This document shows, in pieces, positions 51,635 to 60,736 of a stretch of DNA of 64,000 nucleotides. The translations under genes were made by a program, and so were the position numbers. Each line of letters begins with the position of its first letter. The first letter of the stretch is position 1. The notes under the pieces are model-generated. The model was not told the DNA's origin. It saw nothing but the letters and a program-made list of their open reading frames with translations, and made no database searches. The stretch comes from Fluviispira sanaruensis (GTDB taxonomy: Bacteria; Bdellovibrionota_B; Oligoflexia; Silvanigrellales; Silvanigrellaceae): the NCBI RefSeq assembly GCF_004295685.1, contig NZ_AP019368.1:402501-466500 (forward strand), given 5' to 3'.

Positions 51635-52303
51635 ATGTCCATTAATCAACTTGAAATTGAAAATATAAACTCAAATGCTATTTTATCGATGACCACGACA
51701 TCTCGTAATAAAACTTGGGCCGCTATTGAAGCAATTAAACAGCAAATTTATCCAGGAATGACAGAGCTTGAAGCTATAAAAATGGCAAATCAATATTTTG
51801 CGGATTGTGGTGTTCGAAAGTTTTGGCATAAGACGCATATCCGCTTTGGTGAATCAACCATTTTAAGTTTTGATGATACCTATAGAGAGAATGTTACTTT
51901 AAAAGAGAATGATATTTTTTATATCGATGTGGGCCCTGTATGGGATGGTATTGAAGGTGACTGTGGCAATACTTTTGTTATAGGTGATGCGCAGCAATTT
52001 TTGCAAATTAAGAATGATATAAAAGAACTTTTTGACGACGTTCAACAACATTGGCGAAATACTCAGGCAACGGGCCAGAAAATATGTGAATACACGCGTT
52101 GGCAAGTCGAAAAAATGGGTTATGTACTGTTACCTGAATGTGTAAAAGGGCATCGGCTGTCGGAATTCTCGCACTCAAAATATTCAAATGCATGCTTATT
52201 TGACCTCGATTTTATTCCGTCTGCAGAAAGATGGATTTTGGAATTACAAATATGTCACCCAAGTATGAAGTTTGGTGCTTTCTATGAAGATCTTTTGTTG
52301 TGA
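51635..52303 (+). CDS. M24-family (aminopeptidase P-type fold) metallohydrolase
   Basis: A protein of 222 residues with the pita-bread fold of the M24 family. The metal ligands are visible: Asp in FYIDVGPVWDG, Asp in EGDCGNTFVIG, His in CVKGHRLSEF, Glu in WILELQI and Glu near the end in AFYEDLLL. The fold is short and lacks the N-terminal domain of aminopeptidase P. It may cut Xaa-Pro peptides or act on another small molecule. The ATG follows GAAAGG. It is a separate transcription unit. Confidence 0.75.
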   Translation: MSINQLEIENINSNAILSMTTTSRNKTWAAIEAIKQQIYPGMTELEAIKMANQYFADCGVRKFWHKTHIRFGESTILSFDDTYRENVTLKENDIFYIDVGPVWDGIEGDCGNTFVIGDAQQFLQIKNDIKELFDDVQQHWRNTQATGQKICEYTRWQVEKMGYVLLPECVKGHRLSEFSHSKYSNACLFDLDFIPSAERWILELQICHPSMKFGAFYEDLLL

Positions 52304-52689
52304 AAAATTTATATCTTTACGATCTTTTTTAAATTTGTCATGAGAATAAAAGCTGTAAATAATAAAATAGGAGTAATATTCTTATTTCTTTTAGATTCAA
52401 AACTACAGACTAAATAAATTGAATAAAAAATAAAACGATTTTTTTAATTGATTTATAATTTTTCTTAGTTAAAAAAATAATTACTTTTATTTTCTTATTT
52501 TTATTTCCAATAAATGAAATCACTCAATCATAATTTTTTGTGAGTGACATCTTTAAATTAATGAAAAGTAAATATGCTTGAGTTTCATAAAGTATTTTTT
52601 TTATTTACAGCAAGTCTAAAAGGAAATTAAATTTTTCTAATAGATGGGCATTGATCTTGCTTAAAAAGGTTTCATTGCTAAGTCAAATC
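52304..52689. other. AT-rich spacer after the M24 gene
   Basis: About 385 bases without a gene. A short inverted repeat (TCACTCA at 52520-52526 and TGAGTGA at 52541-52547) could be a weak hairpin between the converging genes. Nothing else is seen. Confidence 0.4.
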
Positions 52690-54210
52690 TCATATGATTA
52701 CCTTTGATAATATCGTTCCAACAATGGTAGCTATTACTATATAGATCAGGCACGGTAAAAGAAGTTTTGATAGTATCTCAGCTTCTTTACCTGAGGATTC
52801 AACTGTGGATTGAACTGCTAAAATATTTTGTAAAGCTATCATATTTCCTGCACCTGCACCCACCAACTGGAACGCAAGAATCCATCCTTCGGAATAAAAT
52901 ATTTGCTGAGCAATTTGTGATTGAATTGGTGCGAACACTAAATTCGAAACGGTTGCACTTCCTGATAAAAAGGCCCCAAATGCGCCAATTAAAATTGAAA
53001 AATATGGAAAATAATTTGACTTTAAAAAAATGACAATTTCTTCAAACATGCCTGGTAAGGGGGTTATTCCTTTCCCCGTAGCGATCATAATCTGAACCAA
53101 AGAGCAAACAGAAAAAATTGCAATTGCAGTTTTAAATAAGGGCTTAATAGATGCATTTAAGCATAGTTTAAATTGTTGATTATTTATCCGTTTAAAAAAT
53201 AAAGTAATTAAAATGGTCATTAAAAAAACTATACCTGGATTAAATAATTGAAGGGAATAGGACAAGTCAGCAGGTAAGCTGACTGAGAATATTTTTGAAT
53301 TTTGAAAAAAGAATTTACCAATTAATAATAAAAATAATAAAATAATATATGGATAAATTCCATTAAAAATCGAGGATTTTTTCTGTTCATTATTAAGTAT
53401 TACTTCATCAGAAAATTTAAAAATATTTTTAGGAACAAATATTTTAAACTTAGTGATAATTGTCATTAAGAGCAAACCGATTGTTGAACCTAAAATAGAT
53501 GATAACTCAGGAGCATATAATGACGTAATAAAATAAGGTACGAGAAAACAGATTCCTGAGAATAATGCAAAAGGTAAGCATTCTATAAAGTTTTTCATGC
53601 GATCTTTTTTATGTGTCATAATAACAAAAAATAATATCATACATGGAACTATCATTCCTGTTATTAAATTGATAAAAGCAGCATAAAAGGAAACATCTGC
53701 GGTTTTTAATCCTTCAAAACCAATTCGTACTGGAGTTCCAATTGCGCCAAATGCAACTGAAGCATTGTTTGCAGTTAATGCAACTATTATTGCTAGAAAA
53801 GGCGTAAATCCAATTGCCACTAAAAATGGAGCTACGATTGCTGCGGGTGTTCCAAAACCGGCTGTGCCTTCAATAAATGCACCAAAGAGCCAAGAGATAA
53901 GAAGTGCCTGAATTCTCCTATCTGGCGATAATGCTTTAAGATGCAACTCGATAACTTGTATTGTTCCAGCTTGCGTAAGGTATTTTAAAAAGAAAATTGC
54001 GCCAAATATGATTAAAATAATATCTAAGGAAATAAATGCACCTTTGAGCAGGGAGCTTAAAGTATAGATTTGAGGTAAGGACCAAAAAATTGAACTTATT
54101 AATATCGTATATATTAGAGAAATAATGCCAGACATAGCTAATGATAATCTAAATACAAATAAAACAAATATTAAAATAATAATGGGAGAAATAGATAATA
54201 ATAGTGTCAT
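52690..54210 (-). CDS. L-lactate permease family transporter
   Basis: A protein of 506 residues with about 12-14 hydrophobic segments. Typical LctP/GlcA-family motifs are seen: LISWLFGAFIEGTAGFGTPA (about 105-125), IVALTANNASVAFGAIGTPV and GAFGAFLSGSATVSNLVFAP. The family takes up lactate or glycolate with protons. Start ATG at 54210 has the site AAGAG; a GTG at 54219 is also possible. A long perfect inverted repeat lies right upstream. No lactate dehydrogenase is adjacent. Confidence 0.9.
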   Translation of the reverse strand: MTLLLSISPIIILIFVLFVFRLSLAMSGIISLIYTILISSIFWSLPQIYTLSSLLKGAFISLDIILIIFGAIFFLKYLTQAGTIQVIELHLKALSPDRRIQALLISWLFGAFIEGTAGFGTPAAIVAPFLVAIGFTPFLAIIVALTANNASVAFGAIGTPVRIGFEGLKTADVSFYAAFINLITGMIVPCMILFFVIMTHKKDRMKNFIECLPFALFSGICFLVPYFITSLYAPELSSILGSTIGLLLMTIITKFKIFVPKNIFKFSDEVILNNEQKKSSIFNGIYPYIILLFLLLIGKFFFQNSKIFSVSLPADLSYSLQLFNPGIVFLMTILITLFFKRINNQQFKLCLNASIKPLFKTAIAIFSVCSLVQIMIATGKGITPLPGMFEEIVIFLKSNYFPYFSILIGAFGAFLSGSATVSNLVFAPIQSQIAQQIFYSEGWILAFQLVGAGAGNMIALQNILAVQSTVESSGKEAEILSKLLLPCLIYIVIATIVGTILSKVII

Positions 54211-54233
54211 ATAATTCACTCTTAAAATGAGGC

Positions 54234-54281
54234 TTAAATGTTATTTTATTATTTGTAAAGAAATAATAAAATAACATTTAA
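54234..54281. repeat. Perfect 21-base inverted repeat upstream of lactate permease
   Basis: Arms at 54234-54254 and 54261-54281 are exact reverse complements with a 6-base loop GTAAAG. The arms are made of A and T apart from one G:C pair each. The element lies 24 bases before the lactate permease start, so it would be in the 5' leader as a hairpin or act as an operator or cruciform. Confidence 0.9.
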
Positions 54282-54561
54282 ATATTAAAAATTTAAAATA
54301 AAATATACAAAATATATAATATTAATAAAAAATGTATACTATACCATATAATTGGATCATACTAATTCATTTTTAAGGATTTTAAAAGTCTCTTTTGAAA
54401 AAATAAATAATCTATTTCTTTGAATCGGGAGATGGAAAGGTGAAGTCTTTAAAGACTTATTTGAAATTGCAGAAATTAACCTATTATTGTTAAGGTATTT
54501 CAATTGTAAATTTATATGAATTAATTGCATTATAGCATATAATTTTTTTCTATAAAAAATC
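54282..54561. other. AT-rich divergent promoter region
   Basis: About 280 bases between the lactate permease (minus) and the SnoaL-like gene (plus). A minus-strand open frame at 54357-54581 has no ribosome site and no recognisable family. The region probably contains both promoters. Confidence 0.35.
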
Positions 54562-54592
54562 TTGACATACATTATATGCAATGCAATATTTA
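54562..54592 (+). promoter_or_regulatory. Promoter-like element of SnoaL-like gene
   Basis: TTGACA at 54562-54567 is followed after 17-19 bases by an A/T hexamer (AATATT or TATTTA). It is 45 bases before the chosen start codon at 54637. The -10 hexamer is not a close match. Confidence 0.35.
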
Positions 54593-54636
54593 TGTTGAAA
54601 TGCGATATTTTTTGGCCATTTTATGGGGATATAAGT

Positions 54637-54981
54637 ATGACAAATAAGAATTTAGATATGGCACTTAATTATTATTCATTTATTGTTCAAAAAAAAATAA
54701 ATGAAATTGAAAAATTATTACATCCTGATGTAGAGTTTATAAGCCCAATCAAAGCGTTAAATGGTAAAGAAAATGTAACTCCGTGGATTGCCGATTATTG
54801 TAATTTTGCGCAGGAGATAGAGGTAAGAGCAAAGTTTAGTCATGATGATCAAGTGATGCTTGCATTTGATTTAACAAGCGTAGCTGGGAAATCTAGAGCT
54901 GCTGTGCTCATGACTTTTTTGAATCAATCCATTAAAAAAATAGAACTCTTTTTTGATGCATCGCCTTTTTTAAATAAATAG
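54637..54981 (+). CDS. SnoaL/NTF2-like fold protein
   Basis: A protein of 114 residues resembling SnoaL-like NTF2-fold proteins: an N-terminal helix (MALNYYSFIVQKKINEIEKL), then LLHPDVEFISPIKALNGKEN and a beta sheet ending with KKIELFFDASPF. Members are small enzymes or binding proteins with varied substrates. The frame is open upstream to 54562, but that would overlap the promoter-like element; the ATG at 54637 has the site GGGGAT. A weak hairpin and T run near 55043-55076 may end transcription. Confidence 0.65.
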   Translation: MTNKNLDMALNYYSFIVQKKINEIEKLLHPDVEFISPIKALNGKENVTPWIADYCNFAQEIEVRAKFSHDDQVMLAFDLTSVAGKSRAAVLMTFLNQSIKKIELFFDASPFLNK

Positions 54982-55042
54982 CAATGCGAGTAGAAAATAT
55001 AAAAAAACAGTTTGTCCGGCAAGATTCCCGTATTGATAAAAT

Positions 55043-55076
55043 AAATACTACTGATTAGTAGGTATTTAAATTTTTT
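55043..55076 (+). terminator. Weak hairpin with T run after SnoaL-like gene
   Basis: AAATACTACT and AGTAGGTATTT pair with one bulge around a GATT loop, followed three bases later by a run of six T bases. The stem is short and AT-rich, so termination efficiency may be low. Confidence 0.4.
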
Positions 55077-55160
55077 GGCCTGTCGTTTTTGCTTTAGATT
55101 AAATGCACAACAATGCGCGGGCGATTTCTGTTAAGGTACTGTATAAACAGCCATATAGAA

Positions 55161-55251
55161 TGGCGGAGAGAGAGGGATTCGAACCCTCGTTACGGTATTA
55201 GCGCAAACACGATTTCCAATCGTGCTCCTTCAGCCACTCGGACATCTCTCC
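55161..55251 (-). tRNA. tRNA-Ser(GGA)
   Basis: On the minus strand a class II tRNA with a long variable arm can be folded: acceptor GGAGAGA/TCTCTCC, anticodon loop TTGGAAA (anticodon GGA, serine UCC/UCU codons), anticodon stem CACGA/TCGTG, T arm GAGGG/CCCTC with TTCGAAT, and an encoded CCA end. It lies upstream of rplU on the other strand. Confidence 0.97.
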
Positions 55252-55454
55252 ACTGAGATTCAAATCCCTACCTGACCGTTTCAGAAATTGCAAGCATCTT
55301 CCTAAGAAAAAATAAACTTCTTGACCTAGCTGGAAAATTGCACTATGAGCTAGCTTCCGACTCTTGTTGAGCCGTATTTATGGCGTGGTAGCGCTTACCT
55401 AAAAACCATATGTTAGCACAAAGTTAACATAAAAAGCGTATAAGGAATTCTATT

Positions 55455-55781
55455 GTGAGCAGTAAGACAAATTACGCAGTCGTTAATATCTTTGGTCGTC
55501 AGTACAAAGTTGCTGAAGGCGATAAAATCAAAGCAAGCTATATTGAAGCAGATGTAGGCACAACATTGCCTTTCTCTGAAGTTTTAATGATCAATAAAGC
55601 TGGAGAGTTAAAAGTTGGAGCGCCAACTATCAGCGGTGCAAAAGTAACTGCTCAGGTTGTTGCTCACGGTCGCGAAGACAAAGTTCTTGTTTTTAAATAT
55701 CTTCGTAAAAACAAATCCAAGAAAATGCACGGCCACCGCCAACCATTTACAACTTTGTCCATCACTCACATTGAAGGTTAA
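55455..55781 (+). CDS. rplU: Ribosomal protein L21
   Basis: A protein of 108 residues of the 50S subunit. It has YAVVNIFGRQYKVAEGDKI at the start, VGAPTISGAKVTAQVVAHGR in the middle and the basic end KYLRKNKSKKMHGHRQPFT that binds 23S rRNA, all standard for L21. The start is GTG with AAGGAA upstream. It is the first gene of the conserved rplU-rpmA-obg group. A short inverted repeat (TATGTTA/TAACATA) lies in its leader, but its role is unknown. Confidence 0.96.
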   Translation: MSSKTNYAVVNIFGRQYKVAEGDKIKASYIEADVGTTLPFSEVLMINKAGELKVGAPTISGAKVTAQVVAHGREDKVLVFKYLRKNKSKKMHGHRQPFTTLSITHIEG

Positions 55782-55886
55782 TTCTTTCTTTGTTGTTTAA
55801 GATAAAGAAATTATTGAATTTTTGAGTGTTTTTTTAAATTAAATCTCCCATGTATCTTATGGGATACCAAATAAGGATCTCGTACA

Positions 55887-56153
55887 ATGGCAAGTAAAAA
55901 AGCCGGTGGTTCGACCAAAAACGGACGCGATAGCAATCCAAAATACCGTGGTGTAAAAACTTACGGTGGTGAAACTGTAAGAGCTGGCAATATCATCATT
56001 CGCCAAGTTGGAACAAAAATTCACCCAGGCACAAACGTAGGTATGGGTAAAGACTTTACTTTATTTGCAAAAATTGACGGTGAAGTTAAATTTGAGCACG
56101 TAACTCGTGAACGTCAATGCGTTAGCGTTTATCCAGTAGACGCAAAAGCTTAA
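55887..56153 (+). CDS. rpmA: Ribosomal protein L27
   Basis: A protein of 88 residues of the 50S subunit near the peptidyl transferase centre. The start [20 protein letters not shown] and the segment [20 protein letters not shown] are standard. The N-terminus begins directly at the mature-type sequence, without the leader that some Firmicutes process off. It follows rplU by about 105 bases and is followed by a strong terminator. Confidence 0.97.
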   Translation: MASKKAGGSTKNGRDSNPKYRGVKTYGGETVRAGNIIIRQVGTKIHPGTNVGMGKDFTLFAKIDGEVKFEHVTRERQCVSVYPVDAKA

Positions 56154-56193
56154 GAGTTACAGTTCTGAATTTGTAGCTTCAATCTTTTTACTA

Positions 56194-56240
56194 AAAGCCA
56201 AGGTGCGTTTATAGTCTTTATGCGCATCTTGGCTTTTTGT
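56194..56240 (+). terminator. Intrinsic terminator after rpmA
   Basis: AAGCCAAG-TGCG and its complement TGCGCA-CTTGGCTT form a stem of about 12 base pairs around a loop of roughly 14 bases, followed by TTTTTGTTTTG. It lies 41 bases after the L27 stop, separating rplU-rpmA from obg. Confidence 0.85.
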
Positions 56241-56378
56241 TTTGTCTCCTCCTTTGATATAAGTAAGTTATTTTTATTATTAGCTTTTTTATATAAATGG
56301 GGGTATCGGGTTTGTAGAAAATCCTGAATTTATTCTCAGCTTTTACTCATTATTCAATTCCTTATGGTGGCTTTTTTT

Positions 56379-57407
56379 ATGAAATTTATTGATACAGCAG
56401 AGATTAAAGTAAAAGCCGGCGATGGTGGGCTTGGTATGTCACACTTTCGTCGAGAAAAATACGTTCCAGCGGGAGGCCCAGATGGAGGCAACGGCGGCAA
56501 TGGAGGAGATGTTTATCTCTATGCAACCGAAGGTTTGTCTACACTTCTTGACTTTCGTTACCAACGTTTTCACGAAGCAGAAGCGGGCGGAAAAGGTGGA
56601 ACAAACAATCGTCAAGGCCGTTGCGGTGATGATCTTATTTTAAAAGTACCCTGTGGGACTGTGGCATTTGACTCCGAGAGTGGCGAAATAATTGGAGAAG
56701 TTCTCTATGAAGGACATAAACTTCTCGTTGCAAAAGGTGGAAAAGGAGGAATTGGCAACACCGTTTTTACTACGGCGCGGAACCAAGCTCCGACAAAGAC
56801 CATTGCCCCCATAGTGGGTGAAAGCAAATCATTGCGCCTTGAGCTAAAAATGATTGCAGATGTTGGTATCATTGGCAGCCCCAATGCTGGAAAAAGCACG
56901 TTGATCACTGTAATTTCTGCTGCACGTCCTAAAGTCGCAGATTATCCGTTTACAACTCTTGTTCCAACGCTAGGAGTTGTAAGTCACAAAGAATCCAATC
57001 CATTTGTCGTGGCCGATGTGCCAGGCCTTATTCCTGGAGCAAGTCAAGGAAAAGGTTTGGGACACGATTTTTTACGCCATATAGAAAGAACTCGTGTACT
57101 TGTTCACCTAATTGATGGTAGTCAAGAAACTGCTGAAGCCATGATTTCAGACTTTGATGGTATTTTAGAAGAATTACGTCTTTACGATAAAGCTTTATTA
57201 GATCGTCCTAGAATCACAGTGGTGTCTAAGGTTGACTCTTTATCAAATGAGGAAACTGAAGAACCTCTTAATAATATCGAGGCCTTAAATGGCTTTCGCA
57301 ATTATTTAAAATTAAAGAAAACGCCCTATCTTGAAATCAGCTCTGCCTATCGCATTGGTATAACTGAAATGCTTGATAAACTTATAGAAGTTCTTGGGCA
57401 AAAATAA
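56379..57407 (+). CDS. obg: GTPase Obg/CgtA
   Basis: Obg is a ribosome-associated GTPase needed for 50S assembly and stress control. The protein has 342 residues: the glycine-rich Obg domain (MKFIDTAEIKVKAGDGG at the start; GGPDGGNGGNGGDVYLYA) and then the GTPase domain with G1 GSPNAGKSTL (about 167-176), G3 DVPGLIPGAS and G4 VSKVD. The C-terminal OCT domain of some relatives is absent. The frame opens 15 bases earlier at 56364, but the ATG at 56379 fits the family. It is followed by rsfS in one operon. Confidence 0.95.
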   Translation: MKFIDTAEIKVKAGDGGLGMSHFRREKYVPAGGPDGGNGGNGGDVYLYATEGLSTLLDFRYQRFHEAEAGGKGGTNNRQGRCGDDLILKVPCGTVAFDSESGEIIGEVLYEGHKLLVAKGGKGGIGNTVFTTARNQAPTKTIAPIVGESKSLRLELKMIADVGIIGSPNAGKSTLITVISAARPKVADYPFTTLVPTLGVVSHKESNPFVVADVPGLIPGASQGKGLGHDFLRHIERTRVLVHLIDGSQETAEAMISDFDGILEELRLYDKALLDRPRITVVSKVDSLSNEETEEPLNNIEALNGFRNYLKLKKTPYLEISSAYRIGITEMLDKLIEVLGQK

Positions 57408-57422
57408 CATTGGAGAGTTTTG

Positions 57423-57902
57423 ATGTCAGATTATAGTACAAGCATGTCGATTGGTGACAGAGTTTTTAGTCACGAAGAAATAGCAATGTTAGCCATTGCT
57501 GCGGCTGAAGAGAAAAAAGCAGTTCGCCCTGTTATTATGGATTTGAGAAGTCAAGGTGCATTCACAGAGCTTTTTGCAATTGTGAGTGCTTCCAATACGC
57601 GTCAAGTGTATGCAGCAGCTGAATCAGTCCGTCACTTTTTTAAGAAAAACTTTGGAATGTCGCCTGTAACAGTGGATGGAATGGAAAATAGCACTTGGGT
57701 TTTAATCGACTACGGCTTTTTATTTGTCCATATTTTTCAAGAGCCAACCCGTGAGCTTTATCAATTAGAACAGCTTTGGAGCAAGGCACACATGCTTCCC
57801 GTGAGTGAAGAGAAATGCCAAGAACTTTATCAAGAAGTTTTAGGCTTGACAAAAGCAATGTCTGCCAGTGAAGAAGATGTTGCACAAGAGGCAGCTCTTT
57901 AA
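57423..57902 (+). CDS. rsfS: Ribosome silencing factor RsfS
   Basis: RsfS binds L14 and stops subunit joining under poor growth. The protein has 159 residues. Core motifs are FAIVSASNTRQVYAAAESVR, VDGMENSTWVLIDYGFLFVH and FQEPTRELYQLEQLWSKA, typical of the Iojap/RsfS family. The N-terminus has about 30 extra residues and there is an acidic tail. The ATG at 57423 has GGAGAG. It sits between obg and rlmH, the classic order. Confidence 0.94.
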   Translation: MSDYSTSMSIGDRVFSHEEIAMLAIAAAEEKKAVRPVIMDLRSQGAFTELFAIVSASNTRQVYAAAESVRHFFKKNFGMSPVTVDGMENSTWVLIDYGFLFVHIFQEPTRELYQLEQLWSKAHMLPVSEEKCQELYQEVLGLTKAMSASEEDVAQEAAL

Positions 57903-57907
57903 ACCTT

Positions 57908-58417
57908 ATGCGTTATATTTTTATAACCCCATGGAAAATTCCCAAAAATTCTCTCCTGTATGATTTCATACAGGAGTTTTTCTCTCGGATCTCTAAGCAC
58001 ACGCCAGTGCAACATATTTTTCCATCTTCGCAACTCAATCCTAATGAAGTCTTAGCTTTTTATACAAAAGAAATTAAAAAATTTTCTGTAGAAAATCCTT
58101 TGTGTATCGCATTAGATGAAAATGGTGAAAACCTAAGTAGCAGTGGACTGGCAAAAAATCTTGAGCAGTACGAAGTGAAAGGGGAAAAAATTGTCCTTTT
58201 TTGTTTAGGGGGAGCCTATGGCCTCCCTGAAGAATTAAAATCAATAGTAAAGATCGACCTTATTTCCCTTTCACGCATGACTTTTCCACATGAAATGGCG
58301 CTTGCTGTTTTAGTGGAACAAGTTTATCGCGCTCGTTGTATTCTTTCGAATCACCCTTATCACCATGGTGATAAATCCCCACTTGCGTTGAGTTTGCAAA
58401 AATATAAGAAAAAATAA
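57908..58417 (+). CDS. rlmH: 23S rRNA pseudouridine-1915 N3-methyltransferase RlmH
   Basis: RlmH is a SPOUT-family enzyme that methylates pseudouridine 1915 in helix 69 of 23S rRNA. The protein has 169 residues. The SAM-binding knot region is ALDENGENLSSSGLAK, then LFCLGGAYGLPEE, SLSRMTFPHEMALAVLVEQV and the end YRARCILSNHPYHH; all are typical. It follows rsfS by 5 bases. The ATG has only a weak ribosome site, so coupling to rsfS is likely. Confidence 0.94.
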   Translation: MRYIFITPWKIPKNSLLYDFIQEFFSRISKHTPVQHIFPSSQLNPNEVLAFYTKEIKKFSVENPLCIALDENGENLSSSGLAKNLEQYEVKGEKIVLFCLGGAYGLPEELKSIVKIDLISLSRMTFPHEMALAVLVEQVYRARCILSNHPYHHGDKSPLALSLQKYKKK

Positions 58418-58463
58418 TTGCTCGTAAAAGAAAAAATAAATATTCAAAAATTGGAGATAAACT

Positions 58464-59198
58464 TTGCTGTTCAATTTTTCAAGATGTTATCTTTGTCGTG
58501 AAAAAATTTTAAAGCTAGCCAAAATTATTTGCCCTGAATGCTATGATAATGCACAAAAACTTGTATTTTTATTTTGCCTGCGCTGTGGATTGTCTCAGTG
58601 TGTCGGCTGTGATAATCTCCCTGATTTTTCTCGAGTCATAAGTTTATATCCTTATTGTCCCCAGTTCTCAAAAATCTTAGTTTTAGCTAAAGACAATAAC
58701 GATTATAATGCGCAGCAAATATTCTATGAGTTATTTTATGCATCGACGAAAAATTTTTTAGAATATTACATAATTCAGAATGAAATTGAATGTATTATCT
58801 TATCTCCTCTGCGAAAAGATAGAATTGTAAATTCAGCTTGGCATACAAATATTTTTTTTCATGAAATAATAAATAGTATTAAAAAAGATTTTTCTAAAAT
58901 ATATTATAAACTCTCTGTTTTTTATCCACATATTATAAATTATACAGACAAAATCTCGGTGCAAAATAAAATTGAAAGAATAAATTCAACAAAAAAATTA
59001 AAAAATTTAAATATAAATTGGTTTTGTTTAAGTGAAAATAAAAAATTTAACTATCGTGACTTTAAAAAAATTCTTTTTATTGATGATGTTTTAACCACGG
59101 GGAATACGATGAAAAATTTCATAAATTCTTTGCCAGATAAAAAAATGGAGAGTTCTTGGGAACTTTTTACCTTATTCAGATCTCCACAAGGAGACTAA
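58464..59198 (+). CDS. ComF-family phosphoribosyltransferase-like protein
   Basis: A protein of 244 residues with an N-terminal zinc ribbon (CYLC, then CPEC, CLRCG and CVGC within the first 55 residues) and a C-terminal phosphoribosyltransferase fold, whose PRPP-binding loop is LFIDDVLTTGNTM (about 208-220). ComF proteins act in DNA uptake in naturally competent bacteria, but the wider family (GntX) is common outside competence. The middle part is divergent. The start is TTG with site TTGGAG. It is the last gene of the rpmA-obg side. Confidence 0.8.
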   Translation: MLFNFSRCYLCREKILKLAKIICPECYDNAQKLVFLFCLRCGLSQCVGCDNLPDFSRVISLYPYCPQFSKILVLAKDNNDYNAQQIFYELFYASTKNFLEYYIIQNEIECIILSPLRKDRIVNSAWHTNIFFHEIINSIKKDFSKIYYKLSVFYPHIINYTDKISVQNKIERINSTKKLKNLNINWFCLSENKKFNYRDFKKILFIDDVLTTGNTMKNFINSLPDKKMESSWELFTLFRSPQGD

Positions 59199-59585
59199 AA
59201 GGAAACGCTTAATTAAAAGGCTTATTTTTGCTTAAAAATTAAGAAAAAATAACATAAATGTTATTAAAACATTTAAAATGAAGCTCGTGGTGTCAAAAAT
59301 GTAACTAAAATAAGCAAAAATGAGAGGGTGCGAGAAATAATTTTGCCTATTTTTTAATCATATAATAATTAAAAAAAATAATTATAATAATAATTTTTAT
59401 AGCGTCTCTAAATGAAATGCAATTTTATTTTTTTTAATTTTTTGTGTCAAGTTAATTGTGAGACCTTTTTACTTCTTTCTCGCAGATTATTCTTTTGCTA
59501 GCCTGAAATAGAATGCTGTTTATAGTCTCTCATGTAATAGATAGTGTAATTATTTATTTTAGGTGCAAAATATTTGGGAATATCA
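59199..59585. other. AT-rich spacer before the RlpA gene
   Basis: About 385 bases with no supported gene or RNA. The promoter of the RlpA gene must be here but no single clear element can be chosen. Confidence 0.35.
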
Positions 59586-59996
59586 ATGAGATTATTAAAT
59601 ATTATTTTTTTATTTATCGTTTTACATTTCTTTGTAAGTGCATGCACTACAACTAAAAAGGAATGGGGAAGCAAAGAAGAAAAGAATAGTTTTGAACATA
59701 CATTTGTTGAAAGTGGATTCGCTTCTTTTTATGGGAAAGGTTTTGCAGGTAGACCAACTGCAAGTGGGAAAATATATGATCCAGGTTTACTTACTGCTGC
59801 TAGTAAAACTTTACCTCTTCACTCTCGTGTTATGGTAAAAGATGTTAAAACAGGCCGCTTCGTTGTCGTAACTATCAATGATAGAGGTCCTTATGTTTCT
59901 GGGCGTGTGATTGATTTAAGCGTTGCTGCGGCAAAAAAACTTGGAATTATGCGGAAAGGTGTTACCAAAGTTGAGGTTTTCTTGGTTAAAAATTAA
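59586..59996 (+). CDS. RlpA-like septal lipoprotein (no SPOR domain)
   Basis: A lipoprotein of 136 residues with lipobox FVSAC (Cys near residue 20) and a double-psi beta-barrel as in RlpA, an outer-membrane lytic enzyme that cuts peptidoglycan strands without stem peptides. Motifs: GFASFYGKGFAGRPTASG and VVVTINDRGPYVSGRVIDLS, with the catalytic Asp in NDRGPY. E. coli RlpA also has a SPOR domain; this one ends after the barrel. Start ATG at 59586; the frame opens at 59574. It converges with lptB with no gap between the stops. Confidence 0.85.
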   Translation: MRLLNIIFLFIVLHFFVSACTTTKKEWGSKEEKNSFEHTFVESGFASFYGKGFAGRPTASGKIYDPGLLTAASKTLPLHSRVMVKDVKTGRFVVVTINDRGPYVSGRVIDLSVAAAKKLGIMRKGVTKVEVFLVKN

Positions 59997-60725
59997 TTAA
60001 AAAGTAAAATTTTCGCCTAGGTAAACTTGCCTTACTTTTTCGTTCGATGCGACATCTTCAGGTAATCCTTCAGCAAGAATTTTTCCAGCCGCTAATACAT
60101 AAGCACGATCGCATAAAGAAAGTGTCTCGCGCACATTGTGATCTGTTATCAGCACTCCTAAATTTTCTTCATGCACAAGTTTTTTAATAAGATCTTGAAT
60201 TTCAGCAACTGTGACAGGGTCAATCCCTGCAAATGGTTCATCTAGTAATAAAAAGCGGGGAGAAATAACTAAAGTTCTTGCTATTTCTAGACGTCTTCTT
60301 TCGCCGCCAGAAAGACTTAAGCCCATGCTTTTTCTTATATGCCCTATGCCAAATTGTTCAATCAATTTTTCTAGAAGAGCTGATCGTTGTTTTCTGGGTA
60401 CGCCCCAAACTTCCATGATGGCTTTTAAATTATCTTCGACTGTAAGCTTACGAAAAACACTGGAGTTTTGAGGTAAATAACCAATGCCAAGGCGTGCTCT
60501 TTTGTGAATAGGCAATTCAGTGATATTATCTTTATCGATTTGCACATTGCCTGAACTTGGTTTTAACAAACCAACTGTCATATAAAAACTTGTGGTTTTT
60601 CCTGCACCATTAGGTCCTAACAATCCGACCACTTCCCCACTATTCACATGGAAACTCACATCATCGACAACTGTGCGTGAACCAAACTTTCGGATTAAAT
60701 GAGACGATTTGAGTTGGTTGTGCAT
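59997..60725 (-). CDS. lptB: LPS export ATPase LptB
   Basis: The ATPase that drives lipopolysaccharide from the inner to the outer membrane. It has 242 residues. Walker A is GLLGPNGAGKTTSFYM (about residues 35-50), the signature LSLSGGERRRLEIARTL, Walker B FLLLDEPFAGIDPV and the switch LITDHNVRE; the LptB-type GERRR signature is clear. It is the last gene of the pabB-pabA-lptC-lptA-lptB unit, 11 bases after lptA. LptF and LptG are not in this window. Confidence 0.95.
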   Translation of the reverse strand: MHNQLKSSHLIRKFGSRTVVDDVSFHVNSGEVVGLLGPNGAGKTTSFYMTVGLLKPSSGNVQIDKDNITELPIHKRARLGIGYLPQNSSVFRKLTVEDNLKAIMEVWGVPRKQRSALLEKLIEQFGIGHIRKSMGLSLSGGERRRLEIARTLVISPRFLLLDEPFAGIDPVTVAEIQDLIKKLVHEENLGVLITDHNVRETLSLCDRAYVLAAGKILAEGLPEDVASNEKVRQVYLGENFTF

Positions 60726-60736
60726 TAATAATACCT

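Noticed and set aside
52767-53033. Plus-strand frame inside the lactate permease gene
   Set aside because: Antisense shadow of a well-conserved transporter gene.
54357-54581. Minus-strand frame of 74 residues
   Set aside because: No ribosome site, no family resemblance, and it overlaps the promoter region of two divergent genes.
58464-59198. ComF-like gene as evidence of natural competence
   Set aside because: The family is widespread outside competent species, and no other com or type IV pilus gene is present in the window.
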